In this document: one piece after another, positions 34,515-43,766 of the stretch
How positions within the stretch are numbered: position 1 is the stretch's first letter
Layout of the letters: every line of letters begins with the position of its first letter
NCBI GenBank assembly: GCA_041399085.1
Contig: JAWKTM010000017.1
Coordinates: 1-64,000, forward strand
Origin: JAWKTM01 sp041399085
Lineage (GTDB): Bacteria; Planctomycetota; Planctomycetia; Pirellulales; Pirellulaceae
Direction: 5' to 3'
DNA length: 64,000 nucleotides
Position numbers and translations under genes: made by a program
Notes under the pieces: generated by a model
Databases searched by the model: none
Told to the model about the DNA's origin: nothing
The model's input: the letters and a program-made list of their open reading frames with translations, nothing else

Positions 34515-37076
34515 ATGAAGACCCAAATGACCGCTTGGTTCTTGATGCTGGTGGCCTTCTCGCTCGGCGCGTTTTTAACCGCCAGCTTGTCCGGCTGCCA
34601 AGCACGAACCAAACGTACCGCGTCGACCTCCGGCACGACCGCCGCTGGTCCCGTCATGGACGACGAAGACGAACGCGTTCCGTCGGAGCCGTTCGAACCA
34701 ACCATGTCTTCCAAGCCGGAAACGCTGACGGAAGAGCCGGCGACGCCCAGCGAGAAGCCCGCCGAACCGAGCGAGGATCGAGTCCCGTCCGAACCGACGG
34801 AACCAACCGCGACGAGCACCCCGGCTTCGCTGCCCGACGAACCCAAGCCAACTCCGTCGGAAGAACCGAAGCCCGAGCCCAAGCCGGAACCTGCCGACGA
34901 ACCGAAGCCAGAGCCAACCGAAAACAAGCCGGCCGTTAAGGTCGAGCCGCCAGTTCCGAACGCGACTCCGCCGGCTCCCGATCCAGCTCCGGCTGAAGAG
35001 CCGAAAGACGAACCGAAACCGGAACCCAAGCCCGAGCCATCGCCCGAGCCCAAACCGGAACCGCAACCTGAGCCGAAGGATGAACCGAAGGACGAGCCCA
35101 AGCCGGAACCGGCTCCGCAACCGACGGCGGAACCCAAGGAAGGCGACACGGCTCGCGCGGAAGTGAAAACGGAAGGCAATCCGTTGGCTTCGGTCGACAA
35201 GAAGGCCAACCCGCAACTGAAGCAAGGCGATTGGCCGCAGTGGGGCGGCAGCTCGTTCCGCAATAACACGCCAGTTACCGGTCCGTTGCCCGAGTCGTTT
35301 GACATCGGCGGCTTTGACCGCAAGACGGGCGAATGGAAGAAGGACCAAGCCGAGAACATTCAGTGGGTCGCTTCGCTCGGCAGCCAAACCTATGGCAATC
35401 CCGTCGTGGCTGGCGGCAAGGTCTACGTCGGCACGAACAACGGCAACGGCTACTTGCCTCGCTACCCGTCGGACGTCGATCTAGGTTGCTTGCTCTGTTT
35501 CAATGAAGCCGACGGTACGTTCCTGTGGCAACATAGCAGCGAGAAGCTGGACACGGGCCGCGTTCACGACTGGCCTCTGCAGGGCGTCTGCTGCGCTCCG
35601 TACGTCGAAGGCGAACGGCTGTGGTTCGTCACCAACCGCGGCGAAGTTCGCTGCTTGGACACCCAGGGTTTCTACGACGACGAAGATGACGGCCCCGTGC
35701 AGAACGAGCGCGGCCGGTTGTTCAACTTGGAAGCAGCGAATGAAGCCTATGGTCCGACGGTCGCCGCTTTGGATGAAGGCAAGATTTCGGATGCGTTGCG
35801 AGCGGAGTTCGAACGCGTGGAAATGAAGTTGCCCGAAGACGTAAAAGTCGAGTCGGCCGAAGCCGGCAAGAAGTGGACTGCCACGGCCGAAGTCAACGGC
35901 TCCAGTCGTCAGTTCCAGCTAATGGTCGCCGGCCCGCGTTTGGCTGTCTTCAAGACCATTACGCCGGACGACAAACACGAAGCCGATACGATCTGGGTGG
36001 TCAACATGATGACCGAACTGGGCGTGTCGCAACACAACATGTGTAGCTGCTCGGTCACGGCCGTTGGTGACATTCTGTTTGTGAACACGTCGAACGGCCT
36101 GGACGAGTCGCACATCAACTTGCCCGCGCCCGACGCGCCCAGCTTCATGGCGATGGACAAGAACACCGGCGAAATTTTCTGGACCGACAAGTCACCGACT
36201 ACCAACATTTTGCACGGTCAATGGTCGTCGCCAGCCGTCGCCGAACTGGGCGGCGTGCCTCAAGCGATCTTCCCCGGCGGCGATGGCTGGATTTACAGCT
36301 TCAAGGCCGACAAAGGCAAAGACGGTCAGCCGGAATTGCTGTGGAAGTTTGACGCGAATCCGAAGGAAACCAAGTGGATCCTCGGCGGTCGTGGCACTCG
36401 CAATAACATCATTGCCACTCCGGTTGTTTACGACGGCTTGGTTTATGTGGCGGTCGGACAGGATCCCGAGCACGGTGAAGGCGATGGCCATCTGTGGTGC
36501 ATCGATCCCAACAAGCGCGGTGACGTGAGCCCGCAATTGGCGATGAAGATCGAAGGCGACAAGCGCGTGCCGATTCCTCACCGTCGTCTGCAAGCGATCG
36601 TGCCGGAAGATGGCGAAGTCGCCGTGGACAATCCGAATTCGGCGGTGGTTTGGCACTACAGCGCCGTCGATCAGGACGGAAACGACGAGATCGACTTCGA
36701 AGAGCAACTTCATCGCTCGATTGGCACGGTCGCCATTAAGGACGATCTGCTGTACTTGGCGGATTTCTCCGGCCTGTTCCATTGCTTGGATGCCAAGGGG
36801 GACGGCAACGGCAACCCTAAGGTCTACTGGACCTACGATATGCTGGCCGCTTCCTGGGGCTCGCCGCTGATTGCCGATGGCAAGGTTTATATCGGTGATG
36901 AGGACGGCGACGTCTCGATCTTCCCGCTAACCAAGGAGAAGCAGGAAGAACCGATGGAAGAGATCAACATGGGCAGCTCGGTTTACAGCACGCCCGTGGC
37001 CGCCAACGGTTCGCTGTTTATCAGCACCAAGGACAAGCTGTTCCGCATTACGGAAGGCGCTCAAGGGGCCGAGTAA
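34515..37076 (+). CDS. PQQ-type beta-propeller lipoprotein with Pro/Glu/Lys linker
   Basis: Protein of 853 residues. A type II signal peptide ends in the lipobox SLSGC with Cys28 as the lipidated residue. A linker of about 200 residues made of EPKPEP-type repeats follows, then a beta-propeller (residues about 235-850) with WGGSSFRNNTPVTG at entry and repeated blades (AMDKNTGEIFWTD, ADGKVYIGDEDGDVSIFPL). The linker probably spans the periplasm or envelope. It resembles the upstream propeller and may share a transcript. The start at 34515 has GGAG nine bases upstream; an ATG at 34500 is the alternative. Confidence 0.87.
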   Translation: MKTQMTAWFLMLVAFSLGAFLTASLSGCQARTKRTASTSGTTAAGPVMDDEDERVPSEPFEPTMSSKPETLTEEPATPSEKPAEPSEDRVPSEPTEPTATSTPASLPDEPKPTPSEEPKPEPKPEPADEPKPEPTENKPAVKVEPPVPNATPPAPDPAPAEEPKDEPKPEPKPEPSPEPKPEPQPEPKDEPKDEPKPEPAPQPTAEPKEGDTARAEVKTEGNPLASVDKKANPQLKQGDWPQWGGSSFRNNTPVTGPLPESFDIGGFDRKTGEWKKDQAENIQWVASLGSQTYGNPVVAGGKVYVGTNNGNGYLPRYPSDVDLGCLLCFNEADGTFLWQHSSEKLDTGRVHDWPLQGVCCAPYVEGERLWFVTNRGEVRCLDTQGFYDDEDDGPVQNERGRLFNLEAANEAYGPTVAALDEGKISDALRAEFERVEMKLPEDVKVESAEAGKKWTATAEVNGSSRQFQLMVAGPRLAVFKTITPDDKHEADTIWVVNMMTELGVSQHNMCSCSVTAVGDILFVNTSNGLDESHINLPAPDAPSFMAMDKNTGEIFWTDKSPTTNILHGQWSSPAVAELGGVPQAIFPGGDGWIYSFKADKGKDGQPELLWKFDANPKETKWILGGRGTRNNIIATPVVYDGLVYVAVGQDPEHGEGDGHLWCIDPNKRGDVSPQLAMKIEGDKRVPIPHRRLQAIVPEDGEVAVDNPNSAVVWHYSAVDQDGNDEIDFEEQLHRSIGTVAIKDDLLYLADFSGLFHCLDAKGDGNGNPKVYWTYDMLAASWGSPLIADGKVYIGDEDGDVSIFPLTKEKQEEPMEEINMGSSVYSTPVAANGSLFISTKDKLFRITEGAQGAE

Positions 37077-37104
37077 CCCCATTAACTCACCTGGTATGAC
37101 AGCC

Positions 37105-37147
37105 AAGCCGCCGGTAGCCATCCTTTGGTTATCGGCGGCTTTTCTTT
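37105..37147 (+). terminator. Intrinsic terminator after the propeller genes
   Basis: AAGCCGCCG pairs with CGGCGGCTT, with a loop containing a weaker inner stem, followed by TTTTCTTT. It lies 28 bp downstream of the propeller lipoprotein gene and closes that unit. Confidence 0.88.
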
Positions 37148-37321
37148 GTACCAAAGCGTCCGGCTCAGCCGCTGGTCGTGAATTGGTGAAATTCGCAAGA
37201 ATCCTTGCGTTTTCGTTCAATTTCCGCCTAGTCAACATCCGAACTCGCAACTAAATTGGGACGCTCGTTGAATCACAGATCGTAATAGTCAGAGAAGACG
37301 GCATTCCGTCAGGAGAACCCT

Positions 37322-37624
37322 TTGAACACGTATCGGATTGTTTGGGAAGATGAGTCGAAGGCTCGTGAAGTTGAATTGCTCGTGAACTATGCCGCCGAAG
37401 CTGGCACGGTGCGAGTCAATGATATTCGTCCGCACAGCGTCACGTTTTACAACGCCGAGACCAAGCAAGCCGAGCGAGTTGTCGGCGTGCATACCGAGTC
37501 CGGCCGCAAGTTGTTGACGCGCGCCTATCTGGCCGCCCGCGCCAGCGAAATGACGTTGGAAGACGAAATCCACGCCCAGTTGGCTCAGCGCGACGAAGCC
37601 GTCATGACGGAAATCGCTTGCTAG
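37322..37624 (+). CDS. Small hypothetical protein with TTG start
   Basis: Unrecognised soluble protein of 100 residues beginning NTYRIVWEDESKAREVELLV and ending with a charged helical segment. Its frame begins at TTG 37322, preceded by AGGAGAACCC, a clear ribosome site, while no ATG in frame is near. A perfect terminator lies 58 bp downstream, so it is probably an independent transcript. No motif is visible. Confidence 0.75.
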   Translation: MNTYRIVWEDESKAREVELLVNYAAEAGTVRVNDIRPHSVTFYNAETKQAERVVGVHTESGRKLLTRAYLAARASEMTLEDEIHAQLAQRDEAVMTEIAC

Positions 37625-37681
37625 TTGACCGCTAGTAAACTCGCGGTTTGTTCCAATCAGCCGCGAAGAACGAAACACGCG

Positions 37682-37716
37682 AACGGCGTTAGAAAGCTCT
37701 AACGCCGTTTGCCATT
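37682..37716 (+). terminator. Intrinsic terminator
   Basis: A perfect 12-bp stem AACGGCGTTAGA/TCTAACGCCGTT closed by AAGC, followed by a T-containing tract (TTGCCATTTCTT). It ends the small TTG-initiated gene. Confidence 0.8.
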
Positions 37717-37903
37717 TCTTGCACAGCGTTCGTGAAGAGCACGTCTTCCTCGGACACCGCTGCCGATCGTCGTCGCGGGCCGTACAAACAGCATCGAAGC
37801 TGTTAAACTACCGACCTGCTTGCTCCCCTGTCGGACGCCGGACTTGTCGCTCGTAGGTTCCGGCGTTGGCCTCCACGTCGACCCGGCTACGCTCCCACGG
37901 CCC

Positions 37904-39178
37904 ATGACCAAACCTTACGAACATCGACGGCATCTCGCGCAGCTCAATCGCCACGACTTGCACGCCTACCAGTTGCAGCGTCTGAACAGCTTGTTGGCGG
38001 AGATTTTACCAGGCAACCGCTTCTACGCGGAAAAGCTGTCCGGCATCGAACTGCCGCTTCGTTCGCTCGATGACCTGACGGAATTGCCGTTCACATTCAA
38101 GGACGAATTGGTGGCGGCGGCTCGCGACGACACGCCGGCGAATCTCACCTATCCGCCCGAGAACTACGTGCGGTTCCATCGCACCTCGGGCACGAGAGGC
38201 CGGCCGCTCGTCGTGCTCGACACGCCCCTGGATTGGCAGTGGTGGATCAACACGTGGCAGTATGTGCTGGACGCATCGCATGTCACGTCGGCGGATCGCG
38301 TGTTGATGGCGTTTTCGTTCGGACCGTTCATCGGATTTTGGAGCGCGTTCGACGCGGCGGTTGCACGCGGGGCGCTCGTCATTCCCAGCGGCGGGCTCAG
38401 CACGTTAGCCCGACTCGAACTGATTCGCTCCAGTCGGGCTTCGATGATTTTCAGCACGCCGACTTACGCGATGCACATGGTCGAAGTCGCCCAAGCGAAT
38501 CAGATCGATCCGCGTTCGCTGGGAGTCAACCGTATTCTCGTCGCGGGCGAGCCCGGCGGTTCGGTGCCGGCCGTTCGGCAGCAGATCGAACGAGCCTGGA
38601 ACGCTCGCGTGATCGACCACAGCGGCGCATCCGAAGTCGGCCCGTGGGGTTTTCCGGACGAGAAGGACAGCGGCTTGCACATCACGGAAAGCGAGTTCAT
38701 CGCCGAGTTTCTCTCGATCGAAACCGGCCAACCCGCGACGAACGGCGAGCTATCCGAACTAGTTCTAACGACGCTCGGTCGCGCCGGCTGTCCGGTTTTG
38801 CGTTACCGCACGGGCGACTTGGTTCGGCCAACGTGGTCGCAAACCGGCGCGAATCGGTTCGTGCTGCTCGATGGCGGCGTGCTTGGGCGAGCCGATGACA
38901 TGATGGTGATCCGCGGTGTGAACATCTTCCCATCCAGCGTCGAACAAATCCTCCGCGGGTTTCCCGAGATCGTCGAGTACCGTCTCACGGCTCACAAGAA
39001 TGGCGAGATGGACGCCATTTCGGTGGAGATCGAGGATCGGTTGGACCAGCCGCAACGCGTCGCTCGCGAGCTGCAATTGCGACTCGGCTTGCGAATCGAC
39101 GTCACGTGCGTTCCACTTGGCTCGCTTCCCCGTTTCGAAGGCAAAGGCAAACGCTTCGTCGATCAACGCTCATGCTAA
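37904..39178 (+). CDS. Phenylacetate-CoA-ligase-like AMP-binding protein
   Basis: Adenylate-forming enzyme of 424 residues related to PaaK-type ligases. It has the phosphate-binding loop RFHRTSGTRGRPLVV, a core segment DHSGASEVGPWG, and the hinge/C-terminal motif RYRTGDLVR with GRADDMMVIRGVNIFPSSVEQIL. It should activate a carboxylic acid with ATP, perhaps to an acyl-CoA; the substrate is unknown. The start MTKPYEHRRHL at 37904 is preferred over the longer frame from 37820. Its stop overlaps the start of the aminotransferase gene by seven bases, so the two are coupled. Confidence 0.9.
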   Translation: MTKPYEHRRHLAQLNRHDLHAYQLQRLNSLLAEILPGNRFYAEKLSGIELPLRSLDDLTELPFTFKDELVAAARDDTPANLTYPPENYVRFHRTSGTRGRPLVVLDTPLDWQWWINTWQYVLDASHVTSADRVLMAFSFGPFIGFWSAFDAAVARGALVIPSGGLSTLARLELIRSSRASMIFSTPTYAMHMVEVAQANQIDPRSLGVNRILVAGEPGGSVPAVRQQIERAWNARVIDHSGASEVGPWGFPDEKDSGLHITESEFIAEFLSIETGQPATNGELSELVLTTLGRAGCPVLRYRTGDLVRPTWSQTGANRFVLLDGGVLGRADDMMVIRGVNIFPSSVEQILRGFPEIVEYRLTAHKNGEMDAISVEIEDRLDQPQRVARELQLRLGLRIDVTCVPLGSLPRFEGKGKRFVDQRSC

Positions 39179-40454
39179 CTCTCGAATTCGTCCAATCGCT
39201 TCGTCAACAGTTTCCCGCTTTGGCCCGCCGGCAGAATGATCAGCCGGTGGTTTATCTGGATGGCCCGGCGGGAACGCAGGTTCCGCGGCGTGTGATCGAC
39301 GCCATCGCGGACTATTTGAGCCACCGCAACGCTAATCACGGCGGGCTGTTCGCCACGAGCCGCGAGAGCGATGCGATGCTGGACGAGGCGCATCGGGCAT
39401 TCGCCGATTTATTGGGAGCGGACGATCCGGATTGCGTGTACTTCGGCCCGAACATGACGACGCTGACGTTTGCACTCTCGCGAGCCATCGCAACCACATG
39501 GCGGCCGGGCGACGAAATCATCGTGACTCGGTTGGATCACGACGCGAACGTCACGCCTTGGGTTTTGGCCGCGCGGGATGCCGATGTCAAAGTCCGCTAC
39601 GCCGAAATCCATCGCGAGGACTGCACGTTGGATGTCGACCATTTGCGGTCGCTGCTGAACGAACGCACGCGGTTGGTGGCAGTCGGAGCGGCGTCGAATA
39701 GCAGCGGCAGCATTAATCCGATTCGCGAGATCGCCAGTTGGGCGCATGCCGTCGGAGCTTGGATGTTCGTCGACGCCGTGCATTACGCGCCCCATGCGTT
39801 GATCGACGTCGCGGAAATCGGTTGCGATTTTCTGGCTTGCTCGGCCTACAAATTCTTCGGCCCGCATGTGGGCGTGATGTGGGGGCGGCGCGAGTTGCTG
39901 GAATCGTTGCCGGCTTACAAGCCTGCGTCCCGCCCCAAACGAATTGCCGGGCCGATGGATGACCGGCACGCAGAGCCACGAGACAATCGCCGGCGCCGCG
40001 GAAGCCGTCAATTACTTGGCCGATATCGGTCGCCTCGCCGGTTCGGAAGCCGTTGGTCGCCCGAGCGGCTTGGCGTCGCCGGAATCGCTCGATCGGCGAG
40101 CGGCGCTGGAGCGAGCGTTCGCGGCGATCGGACAGTACGAACAGCAGCTTTTCCGCGAGCCGCTTTGCCGGCCTCCAAGCGATCGACGGCGTCACGATCC
40201 ACGGCATCACCGACCCCGACCGTCTCGACGAACGCTTGCCGACCGTGTCGATCACGCATTCCCGGTTGACTTCCGCCGAACTGGCCACGTGGCTTGCCGA
40301 TCGAGGCGTCTTCGCATGGCACGGCAACTATTACGCGTTACAGCTAACCGAAGCCCTCGATCTCGAACCGCAAGGCATGCTCCGACTCGGCTTGGTTCAC
40401 TACAACACGGCCGCCGAAGTCGCCCGCACGATCGAAGCACTGGCCGAAGTTTGA
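39172..40454 (+). pseudogene. Cysteine-desulfurase-like class V aminotransferase with two frameshifts
   Basis: PLP enzyme of the SufS/VC1184-like subgroup. Conserved parts are VYLDGPAGTQVPRRV at the start, the aspartate line WMFVDAVHYAPHALID, and the PLP lysine in CSAYKFFGPHVG. The reading frame changes twice, each time by +1. Near 39922 (AAGCCTGCG) deleting one C restores YKLRPAPNELPGRWMTGTQ. In the T run at 40149-40152 deleting one T restores EQQLSASRFAGLQAIDG. The three frames together give a full-length protein ending LVHYNTAAEVARTIEALAEV. This may be a pseudogene or sequencing error at two short runs. It overlaps the ligase gene by seven bases. Confidence 0.85.
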
Positions 40455-40513
40455 AAACGAGTCTCCGCTCGAATCGGCTTTGGCTTCCAGCCAAGAACGC
40501 GGTCCAGCTCGGT

Positions 40514-40807
40514 GAAGGGACGGTGCCTTTCAATGCACGAGTAAGTCAATTTGACCGATTCAAGCTGCCATTAAGACAGTGCAACGATGCGATTTAACGA
40601 CTGTGCGATGCGATTTAAGCCATGTCGCATCCAATTAAATGGATGCGAGCTGCCATTAGGCAGTGCGAGGTCCCGTTGAAGCGATGTAGGGCCCTGTTTA
40701 AGCGATGTAAATCGCGATTAAACGGCTCTAAGTTTTCGATTAAACGATTGCGTGGCCTTGTTGAATCAACGTAAATATTCTCGGCTGAAACGGTTTACCT
40801 GATTCAG
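40514..40807. repeat. 21-bp periodic tandem array B
   Basis: About fourteen consecutive 21-bp units starting at 40514. Nine units from 40577 to 40765 keep exact register. Unit examples are CGACTGTGCGATGCGATTTA(A) and CGATGTAAATCGCGATTAAA(C). The ATTAA/TTTAA block near offset 15-20 and a GATG block near the start recur. Sequence diverges, but there is no spacing drift. The array lies between the aminotransferase and the CorA-like gene; no gene is seen within it. Confidence 0.87.
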
Positions 40808-40940
40808 AAAACCGTTCGTCATATCCCGGTCACACGGTCCGAGCGGCTCGTCTTTGGAGGACTGCGGTTGGCCAGACTGGCAGATAAGGCGGGCAGTTGG
40901 ACGAACAGGTTTGCGTCTCGGTTGGGGTAGCCAACCGCCG

Positions 40941-41711
40941 CTATTTTCCGAGTTCGGCTTTCGCCGGCGGATCATCTGGTGGGCGGCGGGTGATGAAGGC
41001 GGCCAGGATTGCGCCGGCGGCGAGGCCCGCGCCGACGAGTACAAGAAAGGCCAACGGCGGCGGACTGTCTTCGAGACCGTGCAGCAGGTTGACGCCGAAG
41101 ATGGCGCTCAGCGTGGCGAGCGGGAAGAAGAAGGCGGCCAAAATGTTCAGCCGGTGGGCGGATAAGGCCATTTGGCGGCTGGAGCGGGACTCTTCTTCCG
41201 CTCGGCGAGCGATGGCGAAATCCAACGCGTTCTTGGCGTTGGTGTAAAGCAAATCAGCCGTTCGTTCGAGGTCGTAAGCTTGATCGCGCATGATAATCAG
41301 GTCGCGGTCTTCGGGCACTAAGCGGCGGGCTTCTTGCAACGTCTGGTGCAGATGCGCGGCGGCTCGCAGCACCGGGGCCAAGCCTTCCAGCACCGCGAAA
41401 TAGTCCGCGGCCGTTTGGGCTTCTTCCTCCAAACGATCGAACTGCTGGATCACTTCGGCGTACTCGGCCAAGTGTTTTCCGAGCGCGCCGATGCCTCCGC
41501 CCAAGTCGTTCGATGTCCAGGAGCCGTCGGGCTTCCGCCAGATAAACCGGCCGCGCCGCAGCGTATCGTCGGGCTTTGGCGGCGCGTGCAGCACCAGCAG
41601 CAAGTGCCGTTCGTCGAACATCGTCCGCTGGCGGCCGGCCGAGGTGCCGAGTCGTTCGCGAAACGATTTGGGCACTTCCCAGACAGCCGGTAGCAACGAT
41701 CGTGTTTCCAT
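40941..41711 (-). CDS. CorA-like magnesium/divalent-cation transport protein
   Basis: Protein of 256 residues with the C-terminal architecture of CorA: a long helical stretch (residues 85-185), then two membrane helices. The selectivity-loop motif after helix one reads GVNLLHG rather than canonical GMN (LAAFFFPLATLSAIFGVN). It is shorter than typical CorA (about 320 residues), so the N-terminal cytoplasmic domain is reduced. Ion specificity is uncertain because of the Met-to-Val change. A second CorA gene is at the right edge of the window. The M20 gene is divergent. Confidence 0.8.
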   Translation of the reverse strand: METRSLLPAVWEVPKSFRERLGTSAGRQRTMFDERHLLLVLHAPPKPDDTLRRGRFIWRKPDGSWTSNDLGGGIGALGKHLAEYAEVIQQFDRLEEEAQTAADYFAVLEGLAPVLRAAAHLHQTLQEARRLVPEDRDLIIMRDQAYDLERTADLLYTNAKNALDFAIARRAEEESRSSRQMALSAHRLNILAAFFFPLATLSAIFGVNLLHGLEDSPPPLAFLVLVGAGLAAGAILAAFITRRPPDDPPAKAELGK

Positions 41712-41849
41712 GCCGAGGTCTCTCTTTTGTGGCGACGAGTGGTATCATGGCGACGCCGATCATGGACGGCCGCCGCGAATGGCGGGCAGAGGATGACCGG
41801 TATCGTGGCGGTTGGCCCGAGCAGTTTTCCTTGCGGAGTCATTCCAATT

Positions 41850-42980
41850 ATGGACGCGCTTTCGTTCTGCCAACGCTTGGTGTCGTTCGAATCGACGAGC
41901 ACGCTGACGAACGTGCCGGTCACGGATTTCGTCGAGGTGACGCTACGCGAACTGGGCTTCGTGACCGAGCGGGTCGAGTATGACGACGAGCGAGGCGTGC
42001 GTAAAGCATCGGTCGTGGGCCGGCGCGGCGAAGGGCCGGGCGGGATGGCCTACTTCGGCCATACGGACGTCGTGCCGGCGGACAACTGGTTTTCGGCCGA
42101 GCACGGGCCGTTCACTCCAGCCGTAGTCGACGGGCGTTTGTACGGTCGCGGCAGTTGCGACATGAAGGGCTCGGTCGCCTGCATGTTGGCCGCGGCGGCT
42201 CGGCTGCGCGACACCGAACTGCGGCAGCCGCTGTATATCACCTGCACGGCCGACGAAGAGATCGGCTACGGCGGCGCTCAGTCGCTCGTGGAACGCAGCG
42301 AGTTGTATCGCGAGATGGTGCGCGGCGAAACGCGTGGGATTATCGGCGAGCCGACGCGATTGGATGTCGTCTACGCTCACAAGGGAACTTACGGCTTCGA
42401 GGCGATCGCTCGGGGCCGGGCGGCTCATTCCAGCACGCGCGAGGGAATCAACGCGAACTTGGCGATGATTCCGTTCTTGGTCGAGATGAAGCGAATTCAC
42501 GATCAACTGGGATCCGATCCGGCGTGGCAAGACGAGCGATTCGATCCGCCAATCGTGAGTTGGAACATCGGCATCAACGACCACACGCGGGCGGTGAACA
42601 TCACGCCGCCACAAAGCGTATGTACGGTCTATTTCCGTCCGATGCCGGGGCAAAATTCCGAAGCGCTGCTGGACCAAGTGCGGCAGGCAGCCGAAAATTG
42701 CGGAGTCGAACTGCACTTGAAACGCTGCTACGACGCAATGTACACCGATCCCGATTCGCCGTTGGTGCGCGAGACGTTGGAGTTGGCCGGGCGCGAACGA
42801 GCTCGGACGGTCGCTTATGGAACGGACGGCGCCGTGTTGCAGGAGATGAAGCAGTTGGTGATTTGCGGGCCGGGCGACATCGCTCAGGCTCACACGCGCG
42901 ACGAATGGATCGCGCTGGAGCAGTTGGAATTGGGAACCGAGTTGTACGCTCGCATGATTCAGCGTTGGTGCCGCGGGTAG
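41850..42980 (+). CDS. M20-family metallopeptidase/deacylase (ArgE/DapE-like)
   Basis: Zinc-dependent hydrolase of 376 residues. The metal site is visible: His in YFGHTDVVPAD, Asp in GRGSCDMKGSVACML and Glu-Glu in TADEEIGYGGAQ. A typical dimerisation insert lies between. ArgE (N-acetylornithine deacetylase) and DapE (succinyl-diaminopimelate desuccinylase) are the closest classes. The next gene is a GNAT acetyltransferase six bases downstream, which favours an N-acetyl substrate, as in arginine synthesis; that is inference. The start at 41850 yields MDALSFCQRLVSFES; a frame from 41727 adds an Arg/Trp-rich leader. Confidence 0.88.
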   Translation: MDALSFCQRLVSFESTSTLTNVPVTDFVEVTLRELGFVTERVEYDDERGVRKASVVGRRGEGPGGMAYFGHTDVVPADNWFSAEHGPFTPAVVDGRLYGRGSCDMKGSVACMLAAAARLRDTELRQPLYITCTADEEIGYGGAQSLVERSELYREMVRGETRGIIGEPTRLDVVYAHKGTYGFEAIARGRAAHSSTREGINANLAMIPFLVEMKRIHDQLGSDPAWQDERFDPPIVSWNIGINDHTRAVNITPPQSVCTVYFRPMPGQNSEALLDQVRQAAENCGVELHLKRCYDAMYTDPDSPLVRETLELAGRERARTVAYGTDGAVLQEMKQLVICGPGDIAQAHTRDEWIALEQLELGTELYARMIQRWCRG

Positions 42981-42986
42981 GTGTGA

Positions 42987-43424
42987 ATGGCAGAAGCGGA
43001 ATTCGAAGTGGCGACGTTTCGCCCGGCGACGGTCGAAGACATTGAGACGATCGAGCAGTTGGTCGAGCCTTATGTGGCTCAGCGCAAGCTGCTGCCGCGG
43101 ACGCACGCCGAGTTGGCTCGGTTGATTCCGCACGGTTTCGTCGCCGAACATGAGGGTCGGATGATCGGCTTCGCCGCGATCGAGATTTACTCGACCAAGC
43201 TGGCGGAAATACAGTGCTTGGCCGTAGCCGGCCACATGCAAGGCAAAGGGATCGGCAAGCGGCTGATTCGGCAATGCGTGTTGCGGGCTCGTGAGCACAG
43301 CATTCACGAGCTGATGGCGATCACGGCATCGGAAGAACTGTTTAAGGACTGCGGTTTCGACTATTCGCTGCCGGATCAGAAGCGGGCGCTATTCATTCAT
43401 CCCCGCGAGGTGTCGCCGGACTAA
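42987..43424 (+). CDS. GNAT acetyltransferase, N-acetylglutamate synthase-like
   Basis: Protein of 145 residues with a GNAT fold. The acetyl-CoA pyrophosphate loop is HMQGKGIGKRLIRQCV (Q-x-x-G-x-G), and ECLAV-like strand EIQCLAVAGH precedes it. The length and KDCGFDYSLPDQKRALF tail resemble the short form of N-acetylglutamate synthase (ArgA GNAT domain without the kinase-like domain). It lies six bases after the M20 gene. Together they could add and remove acetyl groups in arginine synthesis. Confidence 0.8.
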   Translation: MAEAEFEVATFRPATVEDIETIEQLVEPYVAQRKLLPRTHAELARLIPHGFVAEHEGRMIGFAAIEIYSTKLAEIQCLAVAGHMQGKGIGKRLIRQCVLRAREHSIHELMAITASEELFKDCGFDYSLPDQKRALFIHPREVSPD

Positions 43425-43766
43425 ATGGCGGGCGAAACTGTCTGCTTGCGGCGGAGCAATCGCAATCTGCACGCGAATTGCCTCGCGAAAGGCAGGATTG
43501 GTGTGATTGGCCGGATAATTCCGCGTCCCCGCGAGGCGAGGGCGCGAAATGCCGCTTGGGGCTTTCCTCAATCCCTAGGATTTCGTTGACAGTCTCTGGG
43601 GACCTGTTTAGACTCGACCTAGGCTGTTGCTGTGCCGTAGTTTACCGATTTCCCGCTGGAAAACGTCGTTGCCGAATCTGGCCGTCGCGGGAATCGAGCG
43701 GCTTCGTCCGAACATCGCAGTTTGGGCATTTCGTGTTTGGTCTACCTGTCTGCGGGGAGAACTTTA
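43425..43766. other. Intergenic region, no gene seen
   Basis: About 340 bp before the coiled-coil membrane gene. I see no repeat, terminator or credible frame. Confidence 0.5.
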
